The translations under genes were made by a program, and so were the position numbers. From NCBI GenBank assembly GCA_037976565.1, contig CP137672.1:23405134-23469133 (forward strand): a stretch of 64,000 nt of DNA, read 5' to 3'. Below the pieces are notes generated by a model. That model did not search any database. It was not told the DNA's origin and worked only from the letters and a program-made list of their open reading frames with translations. Shown piece by piece: positions 1 to 10,959 of this stretch (position 1 is the stretch's first letter; the number at the start of each line of letters is the position of its first letter). The stretch comes from Mesocentrotus franciscanus. Taxonomy: Eukaryota > Echinodermata > Echinoidea > Camarodonta > Strongylocentrotidae.

Positions 1-598
1 ACAACATAAGTGATAACCACTGTAAACTGTATCAGACATTCCGTGAAACTTTATTCAAGTAACAACTCACTGATGACTCTGGGAAGCAAAGATGTAATAT
101 GACAGTGATATGCCATATGCTCCGGCAACAAATGTACTAGGCTCTATTTTTTCAAGGACACGGGTTAAATTATAAGGTTGCAATTGGGTTTTAGGTTAGG
201 TTTAGAGTTAGAGTTTTGATTAGACATTTTAGAGTATAAGTATTTGGTCTATGTTTGAAGTCAACTATAAGTGTTGGTCTAGGATTCAAGCAAGGAGTCT
301 GGTCAGTGTAGGATATGGACTGCAGAGCATTTGTTAGGTCTGTCTGGTAGGCTATAACCAGAATATTGGTATCAATATGTGCTTTATTAGCAGATTAAAT
401 TTGGAATGATATTTTGAGTGAGGAATAGGTACGACTGTATTGAATGAGGGATGAGAAAATATATCTGCTCTAGAATTAAAGCAAGGATTTTAATCAATGT
501 AGGTTATTGACCACAGAGCAATTGTCACCAGATCTTATGTCATACAACCGATATGATTCCTCTCTGTATACTATTAGTTCACAACCTATAAATTTTAC
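1..598. other. Intron of the SMYD4-like gene
   Basis: AT-rich intron 3 sequence with no further SMYD4 exon that I can see. It holds a diverged duplicated block (281-370 and 470-560). The GGTTAGGTTTAGAGTTAGAG stretch near 192 resembles a dispersed repeat also seen around 9880-9990. Confidence 0.6.
281..560 (+). repeat. Diverged direct repeat, two copies ~190 bp apart
   Basis: The copy at 281-370 (AAGCAAGGAGTCTGGTCAGT... ACTGCAGAGCA) and the copy at 470-560 (AAGCAAGGATTTTAATCAAT... ACCACAGAGCA) align along ~90 bp with scattered substitutions. The origin is unknown; a remnant of a dispersed family is likely. Confidence 0.6.
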
Positions 599-691
599 CT
601 TGTAACGGCCGAGGTGAAAGAGGGCAGCAGACCGATTTGCATGAGCTAGAGCCAGTGTATCCTTTCCATCGTGAGGTGCAACCTGGACACT
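599..691 (-). CDS. SMYD4: SMYD4-like exon 3 (TPR continuation)
   Basis: Acceptor TATCAATGCAG, 93 nt open, donor AAG|GTAAAATTT. It encodes ANRSAALFHLGRYK, the best match to SMYD4 in the locus. Confidence 0.87.
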
Positions 692-3250
692 CTGCATTGA
701 TAGTAAAAATAAATTTTGGCAATAAAACTTTCTGTCTGTAACAGTTTACAGTACATAGTATGGACAAGGAGACTGTATTATGTAAGAATATGACTAGAAG
801 TTTAAGAATTGAGATAATCTAAATGACTAAAGCAACAATATATCAATACACTGAAAAGAACTTTGATCAGTAACTGGAAAAGTGCTATATAATGAACAAT
901 TAATATTGAAATCAATATTATTATCAAAATGTGAAATTTGTATATCTTCAATAAAATATAATAAACAATGTAATCATTATTATTACCAATATATCAGACT
1001 TGCACAGAATACCTTCTACTAGATACTAGACTAGATAACATTGTTCAGATGAGAGAAAATGGTGCTAAGGTAGTGACTTCAATGTTAGATGTGCAATTAA
1101 AGATAATCTGAAAGTTTGAGTGAAAACAGACCATTATTAATGATAAAAATTGAGAAAAACCGATCTGATCGATTCGTTAATTCTCCCAACTATATTATTA
1201 TGATTTAATTTAATTTTAGGTGAATTTAAATCGTCACACAGCAATGAATTTGGCTCTATATACCATTCCAAACATTTAAGTGTTGAAAGATTTTTAATAG
1301 CCTGTTCTATGTCTTATTTTCATGGAAAAACGGTTGGGAAAATTAAAAAATGGTTGGGAAAATTAAAAAATGGTTGGGAGAATTTACTGTCGAGGGTGTC
1401 GCACAGTGACTCCTTTAAAGAAAACCTTAAATATCTTTGTGGTTTGAGAATTTTTTCAGAATTGTTTGCATGTTAGAGGGTTAGTACAGTAGAAGGAATA
1501 TAATAAGTAACATTTCATACAAAAATTACACAGTTTTTTCATCAACCTTCAATAATGTTACCGAGTCACTCTAAATCCCAGGTATTTAATTATTCAATCA
1601 TTAAAAACATACATGAACTACTTTCCTCTTTCTTTAGTAATATGTAAATTTCTACCAGTTCATCAATATATTTGGTAGTTTATTAATAATATGAGTTAAG
1701 TCCATTCTACTTCATACGGGATGGGGGGCTCTTACCTTAGCGTAACACTCCAAAGCCCCTCTGTAATCCCTCTTCTGGAAGAGCTTGTTACCCTTTTGTC
1801 TACTGTCTTCAGCAGATGAAGCTGACTTTGAGCCTGACCTTGAGGACTTCAAGCATCTCTGGATGGTTTCAATGCAATGGTCTACAGTGGAATTTCTGAA
1901 ATGATCAAACGAAAATTTAAACAACATATAATTAATTGTTCTTCCATTTTTTAATGTTCTCTCTTACTCCTGTTCCTTTGTTTATAATGCAGATGCTTTT
2001 ATGTGATAACTTTTTTTGTTTTGTTTCACAAGTGCGCTGTAGTGTTCTAAGATACCATACAATGCGTAAGCAGAAAGGTACTGCTAGATTCAACAGATAT
2101 ACGCTAATAGGAGAAGCTGAATAAACCTAAACATGCAGAGTTTAAACTAAATAATTGGTTCATCTACTTGTCTGATTTCATATACATGTACACATCTAAC
2201 CAGTATGTTAGTATGTTACATGCGCCTTGAGCATTTGCTATCAAATGGATTTGGCGCTCTTACAAATCTAATATTTTATTATTATTAGATTAGCTTCCTA
2301 AAGTTTAGTTGTGAAGAAAAAAAATTGACATGGATTATGCATGAACAGTCCTTTGCTACATCTACTTCTATGACAATACTAAAGAAGGGTACATGAGCGA
2401 GGATGTAGTGCTAAGGAATTGAACTTAGGTGCTCATTTGCAGTGCATGCTACATGGTGTGTTGAAAAATTCCTTATCAATAGTGCAATGTCAAACTTAAT
2501 TTATCACAAATGATAATGAAGTTATATACAAAAAAATCAATCAAGTAATAATCTCTGAAACCTGAAAGACTCAAATGATTAATATTGATTCATCTTTAGA
2601 CTTTACAAAGTATAATATACTTTTGTGACTCACAAATTATCAAACTCGAGGCTTAAATGTAGTCTCTTTACTCAGAAGAGTAACTTCAATCATGGTTGGC
2701 TTCCTCAAAATCAAATTTTGACAAGATTCTTGCCTGGCATGGCTTGCCAATTGCCTTCACTCTTTTGTTTATGAATATGACTGTAATTGTATCTAGACTT
2801 TAGTTCATCTCCCCCTCCCTGAATTTGGCACAAGATTAAGACAAAAAATCTACATCAATCCTTATAAAAAGAAGAACGATGAAAGACAAACCAGATTTGT
2901 TGGTCCCAAGACTCCCAAGCAAAATGCATCCCACAAAAACTTTGGATATGCATGAGTGCACTAGCAGTGTATCACTAGCCTAGGGCCGAGGCGATGAAAT
3001 CTCCAGCCTAAGTTCAAACACCTCTCCTTTTAGAACATGCGGGACTACACATTCACACACCCACATGATAACGACGTTTAAAAGATATTTGCATATCTCA
3101 CCTCCAATCAATTACTTTCGTTCCTAGGTGGATAACATCCTTGTCGAATTCATATGCATTCTGAATGCAATACTTTTCTTTCGAAGACTGACTTCTCCAA
3201 ATTTCAGTCGCATTTTGAAGGAATTTGGGGAAGTCCAAAGCAGCCGCCAT
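599..3250 (-). CDS. SMYD4: SMYD4-like protein, N-terminal part (3 exons, continues past left edge)
   Basis: Spliced minus-strand CDS: exon 1 3250-3102, exon 2 1895-1736, exon 3 691-599. All junctions are GT-AG and phases agree (49 codons plus 2 nt; 1 nt plus 53 codons; 31 codons), giving 134 residues. Residues ~81-134 form TPR-type helices: QKGNKLFQKRDYRGALECYAK-like text, then LAHANRSAALFHLGRYK, which matches the start of the SMYD4 TPR region closely (vertebrate: CHANRSAALFHLGQY). SMYD4 proteins carry TPRs around a split SET domain and a MYND zinc finger and are assigned to the lysine methyltransferase family. The SET and MYND parts must lie left of position 1, so catalysis cannot be judged here. 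The start ATG (3250-3248) opens MAAALDFPKF and is followed by a strong donor. Residues 51-80 are Ser-rich. Confidence 0.86.
692..1735. other. SMYD4-like intron 2
   Basis: AT-rich intron. The only structure seen is a short tandem repeat at 1327-1383; no other coding exon was found. Confidence 0.7.
1327..1383 (+). repeat. Short tandem repeat, ~22-bp unit x ~2.7
   Basis: Units of ACGGTTGGGAAAATTAAAAA type are repeated head to tail, ending with TGGTTGGGAGAATTTA. Confidence 0.85.
1736..1895 (-). CDS. SMYD4: SMYD4-like exon 2 (first TPR helix)
   Basis: Acceptor TTTGATCATTTCAG, 160 nt open, donor AAG|GTAAGAG. It encodes a Ser-rich linker followed by the GNKLFQKRDYRGALECYAK helix typical of a TPR. 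Confidence 0.87.
1896..3101. other. SMYD4-like intron 1
   Basis: About 1.2 kb between coding exons 1 and 2. AT-rich, without recognisable coding potential, RNA gene or inverted-repeat element. Confidence 0.7.
3102..3250 (-). CDS. SMYD4: SMYD4-like exon 1 (start codon)
   Basis: ATG at 3250-3248, 49 codons plus AG, then donor GGAG|GTGAGATATG. No longer ORF covers this exon, so it was found by reading the minus strand upstream of exon 2. The phase matches exon 2 exactly (AG + A = Arg50). Confidence 0.8.
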
Positions 3251-3484
3251 CGTCGATTTGTAAACCTCGCTTCCAGAAAAATCCCAACAACAACATTTTA
3301 TGACGAAGTATGTAGGGCATATTCATTTTGTTCTCGAAAGAGGGGGCTGTTAAAAAAAGGTGTTTATTTACATGTCATAATAATGACAGACGTGGATGGG
3401 GGAGGGGCGCCATGCCAAACTTTAAAGAGAGCTATGGAAATATGTGTGTGAGTGTATGGGTGTGGGTGTGTGTATGTGTGTGCT

Positions 3485-3485
<1 letters not shown>

Positions 3486-3516
<31 letters not shown>

Positions 3517-3610
3517 GGGAATGGGACGGGGGGGGGGTGGGGATAAAAGTGTCGTACAGTACTACACACAGGTTGCAACTTGCTCTCTCTCTCTCTCTCA
3601 TTCTCTCTTT
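3486..3610. repeat. GA tract and opposed TC tract
   Basis: A (GA)n tract at ~3486-3520 is followed by a G-run (~3528-3537) and, 60 bp later, by a (CT)n tract at ~3581-3608. The two can pair as a purine/pyrimidine foldback. Confidence 0.85.
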
Positions 3611-3834
3611 CCCCTATTCTATGCTTTTCTCTTGTGGTCCCCCAAATATTCTGGTATACTGTCAGAGCCAACCAGGGACCTTAGAAATTGAACTTAATTT
3701 TTTTTAAAATAATTTTATAAAATAATTTAATTTGTTTAATATATCATCACTCTTTTGGCACATGAACAAGAAAAATACGATAACGTCAGCTGATTGCAAA
3801 ATACCTTATTGAAATGTATTTACATGCTTGTTAA

Positions 3835-4325
3835 AGGTATTACAAAGTTTTAGGATGGGGTCATGAATTTGGTTCAAATGAACATATTGGAAGCATATGC
3901 GATTTTACAATATTCAGTGATCGTTGTCGCGGTTGAAATCGAGTCTAAGGTGATGAAATTGTAAATAATAAACTCTTTATGTTGTATAGCGCCCTCTCAA
4001 GACTGATATTACTTTAGCTTTAAAACAACGTTTCTTGACTACAATCGACCGATTTGCTATTCCCTTTTGAAAATTATATATCAGAACTGCATATTCTGAG
4101 ATGTTCATGGTCGCAGCTACCACGGAATGGCCTTAGGCGCTATTTGAAATATTTGAAATTTACCGGGAGCACCGGTAAATTTTAATTATTCAATTTGCTC
4201 GAAAGCAGAAGTGTTCTAAATTTTTTAGTGCTTATGATACATCCACAGGGGCATCCAAATATATCAAAAATTTAAAGAATTACTATCCATCCAATTTCAA
4301 AATTTCCCAAAACTTTGCATTACCT
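3835..4325 (+). mobile_element. TTAA-flanked MITE, family A, copy 1
   Basis: About 490 bp with terminal inverted repeats: AGGTATTACAAAGTTTT at the left and, on the other strand, AGGTAATGCAAAGTTTT at the right. TTAA flanks both sides (3831-3834, 4326-4329). There is no ORF of note, so it is non-autonomous. A second copy lies inverted at 18351-18848 with extensive similarity across the body. TTAA target duplications are typical of piggyBac-type transposons, though these termini are not the usual CCC. Confidence 0.75.
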
Positions 4326-5480
4326 TTAATATCACATATACCTTGAATATAATATATACCTTGAAGGCACCAGTCGTGGCCATCGTGGTGATGAAGATAC
4401 AGTAGATACTGTGGTGTGGCAGGGTTAAGGGGGTCCCATGGGACCCATTTAAAAACCCAGGTTATCCATATGGGAATAATAAATCCATGAAACTAATCAA
4501 GCTAAAATTCTAGTAGGCTTATTTCTGATTAAGGCTTTAAATAGCAATGTCACATAGTCATTCTTTTGGATAGCCAGTTTTCAATCATTGACTGGTTCTC
4601 AAACACAATCTTAGAGATAGCAGCCAATGCACTTCACGATTTATTATTGAGCGCGAGTGCAGATAAAGTGCCCAGCTAGGGGCGGATCGAGAATTTTCAA
4701 GCATGGGAAGGGTTGATATTCTCCTTGGGGGTGGTTGGGTGGGAGCATGATTCTAGTCTAGACTACATGATTCCAAAATCCCTGTCATTTAGTAAAACAT
4801 TATACTAGGCCTATGCAAGCTTATTGTGTTTTGTAGATATCTCGGAATATGTTAATGGGTATATGTTAGCCCATGCAGGGAGATGTGTCTCAGCTTCCTG
4901 GTTAGCCTAGTCCGGGAAGGTAGGCAATACTTGTATAGACCATTAGACCCCCTCCCCATGGGTGATTGTCCCCATTCCTTCCAGTCTACACCAACACAAA
5001 AGCTTTGCAAACAAAGCCGTATAGTGGTAAAGACTAATTAAGCACACCACGTTCTAAGCGAGATAGACAAAATCAATATTACGCCGAATCACCCCATGCA
5101 CAGTCATTATATACCGCAGTCACACAATTATTGAGACCGACACCAGACCGAACAAATGAATGCATTGTCCCTTGTAGCGAAGAATCGGTCGGTTAGGAGT
5201 AGATGCAGCGATGTGGCTGAGGTCACTATTAGTCATGCCAAGGTACTGTTTCCCGGTCGTTATCTCATTTGCCATTCAGAACTACACACCGCCGGACGGT
5301 ATTCTATAAGTGCAACTGGACGTAAAGATCAGTTGGTGTTTCCTACACAGCTATATACAAGCAGGTTTTATATGATACCGTTTTACAGTGATTAACAAGA
5401 CTGACTGGAATCGGCGGTTGATAATGGATGCATGCATCCTGCATTATGGAGATGTCATGCACTGATGCCGGTATCTGAAG

Positions 5481-5531
5481 TATAAATTATACTCTCTTTC
5501 TCCCCCGTTGTTCGGCAGTGCATCAACATAG
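5481..5531 (+). promoter_or_regulatory. Candidate TATA promoter and noncoding first exon
   Basis: TATAAATTAT at 5481-5490 is followed about 30 bp later by TTCGGCAGTGCATC, a plausible initiator region, and by a good donor ATAG|GTAAAG at 5531/5532. This would make a short untranslated exon upstream of the membrane-protein gene. Inference only; no transcript evidence. Confidence 0.35.
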
Positions 5532-5789
5532 GTAAAGCGATGCATATAATACATCGTGTGATATATCTTTACATGTTTTGTGTTTCGTATCACCATGTTG
5601 TACTGGATATTATCTTTATCATATTAATTATGTACGGCTTTTGTTTTCTCATTTGCCGCTGGTGTAATTTTGTGATGTGAAATAGGATTCGATGAGACTG
5701 AAGCGACTGCCATAATAGTATACTGTTCTACAATAGCTGATCGTGCACTAATGATATACATCTAAGGCATTGTGCGAAACGCCTTGTTG

Positions 5790-6206
5790 GATAGAAGTAC
5801 ATTACATTGTTCGCCATTTTTATATCGTCTTTCAATGCCGAGAGGTCTTGTGGAGTTCAGTTTACATTGTGTCGATATATCAACTTCATCTCATATTTCA
5901 TACACGCTGTGAAAATAATACATCCAACGTCATGTGACCATCACCTCTTTCTCTCTCTCTCTCTCTCTCCCACCCTCTCTCTCTCTCTTTCACCTAACAT
6001 GTTATTGTCTGCATGTGATTTAGAACTGCTGTATGTTGTCAAGAGGAAACACTGCCCATGAGTAATGGTCTTATGGAGCTTCATATCGTATGATTTATAT
6101 AATGACGATCCTAATCTCCAATTTATGTTCCATATACCAAACACGCTGAGAGAAGGACATGTATTCTACTGATACATAACCTCTCTCAATCTCTCTCTCT
6201 GTCTCT

Positions 6207-6241
<35 letters not shown>

Positions 6242-7780
6242 ATATAATGTTTTGTTTTCAATGTCTGCAGATTCAGTTAGTCTCCAGCATTATGTGGTTA
6301 AGAAGAAAGGTGATCAAGATAACATGTAGCTCATTTTGTATTAGTGACGATATGTATCTCATGTTTCATGTAGGCCTATACTATAAGTATAATAGGTAAA
6401 TAGAGAATTGCATGTATTCAACAGCATGCTACGACTTCTCTAGCTCTCTGTTATGTCTTTGATTTCCAGCTATTCTTCAACATTGTGTGGTCAACAAAGA
6501 AGACTACCAACGCGTAGTGGACATGAGTAATGGTCTAATGGAGCTCAATATGTATTAGTGACGATCCATGGACATTATCTCATAATAACAACTGTTACGT
6601 CATCTTTCTATTGTATTTAAGCGCTCTATTATACGTTGTTATCGTCTGTTCCTTCCAGGTATCTCCACCATTTTGTAGTTTTGAAAAAATGTAGCAGACT
6701 AGACCAGACCAACGTATACCCAACATGATTAATGAACATATGAAGCTAGTTTTACATGTGACGATTTATCAACTTCATCTTAAAAGTTCATAAAAACATG
6801 CATGTATGTCATGACTCATCTGTTACTAATAGCATGTCAAGTATAGTTTTAAATACAGTACAATTTTCAATGTTTTGTAGAACAAATAACATATAAATAA
6901 TATATAATTAGTGGTGTCGTTGTTAGATTTGCTATAGATATCAAATTTGTTATTGTCGTATAAGTCGAAAGTTTTATGAAACGGGCCCCGGGTGCTTACT
7001 ATATCTACAATTATGTACATTGTTACGATCTGCCAACACCAATATCATGTTTGATATTCTTAGAAACTCTACGTGTAAATTGTCATATAGCAAACAATGC
7101 AACTCAATTTCATGATAATGTTTGAGTGCCTTCAATTTTCGGCCATTCTCAAGCATTTTCCATAGTTCACTATCCTACCAACATATTACCCAAGATGATG
7201 TATGGTTTAATGGAGCTCATTTTACACGACAATTTATCGACATTATCTCACGTGTCATCATATTACGTTGAGGAAATGCTCTGTTTTGATACAACTATTG
7301 GCTGCGTGAATGTGTTCTTTATTTTGGACCTCTAAAAAAGGGTCTTGGCAGAAGAAAGCTATCATGTTAATGATTCAGAATAGAGCATCCAAGTCGTGTT
7401 TGTTAATAAATTAGTTGACAATAATGCATTACGTTATATGTATGTATATAATATTATAATTAGACGGAAAATGAAACCGATAAATAAATGTGGTTTGATT
7501 AAGAGCTTTACTCTCGCATTCTGTAAGGACTGAAGTCAAGAGCGATTCTTATTTATTCAGTTAAGATGTACAGCTTCCATTCTCTCGCACTATACTCGGA
7601 TCCGTGTTTTATGGCTACATCTTTTACCACTGTCATGTGGTAAGATACATAGGCCTACATATTTCTTTATATTGTGAATTCAAAACGATCTATTTTCATT
7701 CGATATTTTTTTTATTTTCAGCTATTCTGCACCAATTTGTAAGCTAAGAGAAAGATCACCGACTCTTTCAAGATGTATAG
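5790..7780 (+). repeat. Degenerate ~200-bp tandem array ending in the signal-peptide exon
   Basis: At least five to seven diverged units lie near 5800, 6020, 6268, 6469, 6658, 7137 and 7724. Shared landmarks are an acceptor-like CAG before CTATTCTNCANCATTGTGT, then ATGAGTAATGGTCTAATGGA, GCTCATTTTNNATTAGTGAC and a TATCTCAT tail. The last unit runs into the coding signal-peptide exon. Each unit carries what looks like a copy of a 5' UTR exon with its acceptor. TC and AT microsatellites (5947-5992, 6190-6238) interrupt the array. Confidence 0.6.
7566..7639 (+). pseudogene. Decayed duplicate of the signal-peptide exon
   Basis: ATGTACAGCTTCCATTCTCT matches the start of the real exon at 7773 (ATGTATAGCTTCTACTCTCT) and is followed by the shared CTCGCACTA. 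Both have an upstream CAG acceptor-like site and keep the GTAAGA donor. The copy is 74 nt against 70 nt, so its reading phase no longer fits exon 2, and its hydrophobic core is lost. Spacing between the two ATGs is 207 bp, matching the array period. Confidence 0.7.
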
Positions 7781-7842
7781 CTTCTACTCTCTCGCACTAC
7801 TCGGCTCAATTTGCCTCTTACATCTCGTCACTCTGTCGTATG
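7773..7842 (+). CDS. Membrane protein exon 1 (signal peptide)
   Basis: ATG after CTTTCAAG, 23 codons plus one G, donor TATG|GTAAGACT. The acceptor of this exon is probably TTTATTTTCAG just before 7724, leaving about 50 nt of 5' UTR in the exon. Confidence 0.75.
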
Positions 7843-10610
7843 GTAAGACTCATATTTATTTACATGATGAATACAAAATGACGTTCTTTATTCGTCTCCT
7901 TGACCTGTACTCTCGATACAGCCCTGGAATCAATTACAACGCCGAAAGGTTAAATCACAATCCAGTTCTTATTTTTCATTTTGTTCCTCACATTCAACTA
8001 TTTACAGTGCTACCGGGATGTTGGCCGGGATTTATAAAAAGATCCAGTAATTTCGGACCAATATCTTCCCTCTGCTAATCCGACATATAGAAGTAAACGT
8101 AGAATTGGATCACTGTGGGAATGTATTTTGTCACTATAATAAATATGTATATCATTAGTGGAGGGAGATGTCGGAAATACATGTATAGCTATATCACACC
8201 GAATACTCGCCAGATCGGTTTATGCTGATGTTATTATTAACAATATTGTCATTTCTTTTAAAATTAGATTTATAAATCTTTCACCACAGATCTTTCCAAA
8301 ACGAAACCGATCATGAATGCTCATGTATAAATATATCATTTCGAAATACATGTACATGTACCGTGTTAATCATTCATAAGTATGACTAACGCATGCATGT
8401 CTCACACCCTCTTAGACAGTCGTCATATGCTATCGTCACGTGCTGGTTTGTTTTAAAAGATATGAAGTAGATAACCCTTCGTTTAGAGAAGTTAGATATT
8501 AACAGCTCGATTTAAAAGTAGGATAAACGGGATTGGACTTTGACCACATGAATACAAACACTTCTGGCTCTTCTATCCGCAAACCACTCGATCATATAGG
8601 CCTAGTTAAATGAATTCCTAGTTTCCCGTCCGATTTCCTTCTCTTTTCTTCAGTCCACCTCGTTTCATTGGTTATTTAATATTTTGTTCTGAAATAAAAA
8701 TAGAACGTGATCGCAAAGATTTCCGAGAAATCAACTCAAGGGCAATTTCAATACCTTATCGTACTTGTCTGTCCAAGCGCAATCAATTCGGATTACGTAA
8801 TATGTAATTGTAAAGTTCGCCCAATTCATAAGGCGACATACCAATGCTATTATAGTGAAATTGACTTAGGTTGATTTTACGACAGTATAGTTGTAATCTT
8901 GTTATTAACAAAAAAAAACTTAGGACATCTAAACAGTTAGATAACAATAATCATTAATATAATGCAATTCCACTTGTGAATTAACAGAATTTGTGTTAAA
9001 CTTGACCCAATAACGTTTTTATGTACAACAAAATTTCAAATATCAAATAACATGAAATCCACTCCTACTCGTAAAAAAAACGACGAGAGACTAGGAATCA
9101 TATTTCCGTGGCCTTCATCAATTAGCTCTTATAAGTACCACCAAGGAAGTGTTTTTAGGGGTATTGTATCAACCTATATCCTGCCATCAATTATACTGTA
9201 GGTGATAAAGACGGGAAAGAAATGAGACATGCGGGAAGTTCAATGTTTTGTTGATTCATATATAGAAGGAAATAATATCAATAACAATAACCTGGGCAGT
9301 TTTAACAGAAAAAAAAGAAGGAAGGAAGAAGAAGAAAGAAAAATATAATGATGAAAAAGAAGAAGAAGAAGGAGAAAACGATTCAAGAGTTAGTGATCAG
9401 AGAACGAATGTAGTCAATTAGTAAAATTTTTGTCGGTCAGGGGTGAAGGTCCAGCCTTTGAGGGGGACACGAATTCGATGTTGTGATGTAGGCCTACATT
9501 AAATGTTAGACTTCACATTCATATAACCACCCAGGTATAGGTCTATCGTGATGACACAATGCCTGAACTCATATTAAAGGAAGCGACCATTTCCCTTTGA
9601 GGCCAATAGATATAATTATTCAATTCTGACAGCAAGTACACTTCAGGCTTGCTTAATTCCTGTTACACTTTTTACGCAGGGTTACAAAAGCTATAATCAA
9701 TAGCATAGTCTGATCTGCAGACTTGTTCTCCATAAGTTAGCGTCAGTCTTATTCCACGAATCCACAAAAGTTTGTAGCTTTTATATGCGTGGACGTAATA
9801 TTAGCATTACTGTTTGAATAGCTTTCGGCGGTGATCAAACATTTGTTCTCGCAGAATTTGTTCCACTGCAGGCTTTATTTCGGGTTAGAATCAAGGTTGC
9901 GATTGAGATTTAGATTAGATATAGCATTTATTTTGTTGGGACCTGTGTTGAAGTTAAAAATCCGATTGGCATAGTAAATTGACTATAGAACACTAATTCA
10001 CCGGATTATTATTATCTACAGTAGATAACCTCATAGTTCCTATTGTTATCCCTTTCTTATTTTAGGTCAAACGCCCGATGGAGAGGATGAAAACAGGCCC
10101 ACCAGGAAAAGACCCTATCTCAGAAAAATCATTATTGTGGTCGGTCTTGCGATAGGTTTTGCAGCTCTATGCTGGGCTATACATAAAGCCTACAAGGCCC
10201 TCCGTGGAAGGTCCCAAAAGCGTCGCCGACTGATAGAGCGCAGAGAACTTGATGCCAATTTGGAAGATCTCGAAAAGCAGGAGATGAACTCCAATATGTC
10301 AGGCCAAGGAGAAGGTCAGGCATTGGATTCAGCAGATTCGGCCAAGGGCAAATACATGACATTGAACAACGCTAGCCCTGAAGAAGAACCTTTGATGACT
10401 CCCGAGAGGGCGTCCCAATATGTATCAGAAAGTGACTCTAAAACCAAAGAGAGCGGAGAGTCATCGACGCTGCTCTTGAGTGATGTTCCATTAGATGGTT
10501 TAGATCCATCAGGGGATCAGAAGTTGAATTTGAATGAACAAGGAGTTGGAGAAAATGGTATTGAACCATCGGCTACGCCAAAGGCAGAAAGAGAAACGCA
10601 AGCTAAGTGA
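7773..10610 (+). CDS. Small single-pass (type I-like) membrane protein, unknown family
   Basis: Two coding exons, 7773-7842 and 10066-10610, joined GT-AG in phase 1 (G + GT = Gly24), give 204 aa. Residues 1-24 are a signal peptide (LALLGSICLLHLVTL core). Residues 25-44 are a short, charged outer segment. Residues ~45-62 form a membrane helix (IIIVVGLAIGFAALCWAI), followed by a strongly basic stretch (RSQKRRRLIERR, stop-transfer). The tail of ~125 aa is Ser/Glu-rich and probably disordered, with YMTL at 120-123 (a possible YxxL sorting or phosphotyrosine site) and an EEEPLM segment. I recognise no family. The two-exon leader layout resembles secreted or receptor-type genes of rapidly evolving families, but that is only an architectural analogy. 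The intron is 2.2 kb. Stop TGA is followed by AATAAA 66 bp on. Confidence 0.75.
7843..10065. other. Intron of the membrane-protein gene
   Basis: 2.2 kb, AT-rich. It holds a GA/AAG-rich purine tract (~9308-9380) and, near 9880-9990, a block resembling the dispersed repeat in the first 300 bp of the window. No extra exon recognised. Confidence 0.65.
10066..10610 (+). CDS. Membrane protein exon 2 (TM helix and cytoplasmic tail)
   Basis: Acceptor TTTCTTATTTTAG, open for 545 nt to TGA. The first codon is completed by exon 1. The GTG at 10137 is an internal Val codon (residue 48), not a start. Confidence 0.85.
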
Positions 10611-10675
10611 CGAAGATGGTTGCCATAGACTCGAAGTAAAAGAGATGCATTACCATTTAGAAATGGTTAATAAGT

Positions 10676-10681
10676 AATAAA
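10676..10681 (+). promoter_or_regulatory. Candidate poly(A) signal of the membrane-protein gene
   Basis: AATAAA 66 bp downstream of the stop codon, the first canonical hexamer after the CDS. It would give a very short 3' UTR. Confidence 0.45.
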
Positions 10682-10959
10682 GAGAGTCAGATCCACTCGG
10701 TCGATCCAGTCGAATTCCATTTGATGGACTTGTGAAGTGGGATGCAGTTCTTCTGACTTCATTTGATCATGCTATATACCACGCCGCATCGCCGGAATCC
10801 GAATCCGGTTTACAGCAATTTGACTGAGCAACGCTGGTTTACTGATTTATTCCCTTCAGTTCCATTATTAATCATCTTATCATTAAAACTGCCAAAATGG
10901 AGACAATGTTGCCACACTAACTAGCTAAACTAGCTAAAGAGCAGACTTGGAAAACTTTA

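Larger units (their letters stand above)
3251..5480. other. Intergenic region between divergent genes
   Basis: Separates the SMYD4-like start (minus) from the membrane-protein gene (plus). It contains GA/TC microsatellites (3486-3610) and a TTAA-flanked MITE (3835-4325). The SMYD4-like promoter should lie just right of 3250, but I see no clear core element. The 5156-5395 ORF has no recognisable protein features. Confidence 0.6.

Noticed and set aside
181..230. Telomere-like TTAGG runs
   Set aside because: Only loose GGTTAGGTTTAGAGTTAG; part of a dispersed repeat also near 9880, not a telomeric array.
3444..3707. Open frames across GA/TC tracts (also at 5941-6144, 14790-15079, 42306-42838, 56269-56529, 58803-59009)
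   Set aside because: Arg/Glu or Ser/Leu repeats produced by microsatellites on both strands; no splice or start context.
5156..5395. 79-aa plus-strand frame in the divergent intergenic region
   Set aside because: No signal, domain or repeat structure, and no supporting splice sites; could be part of a 5' exon but not as protein.
10177..10362. 61-aa antisense frame in membrane-protein exon 2
   Set aside because: Shadow of the sense frame.
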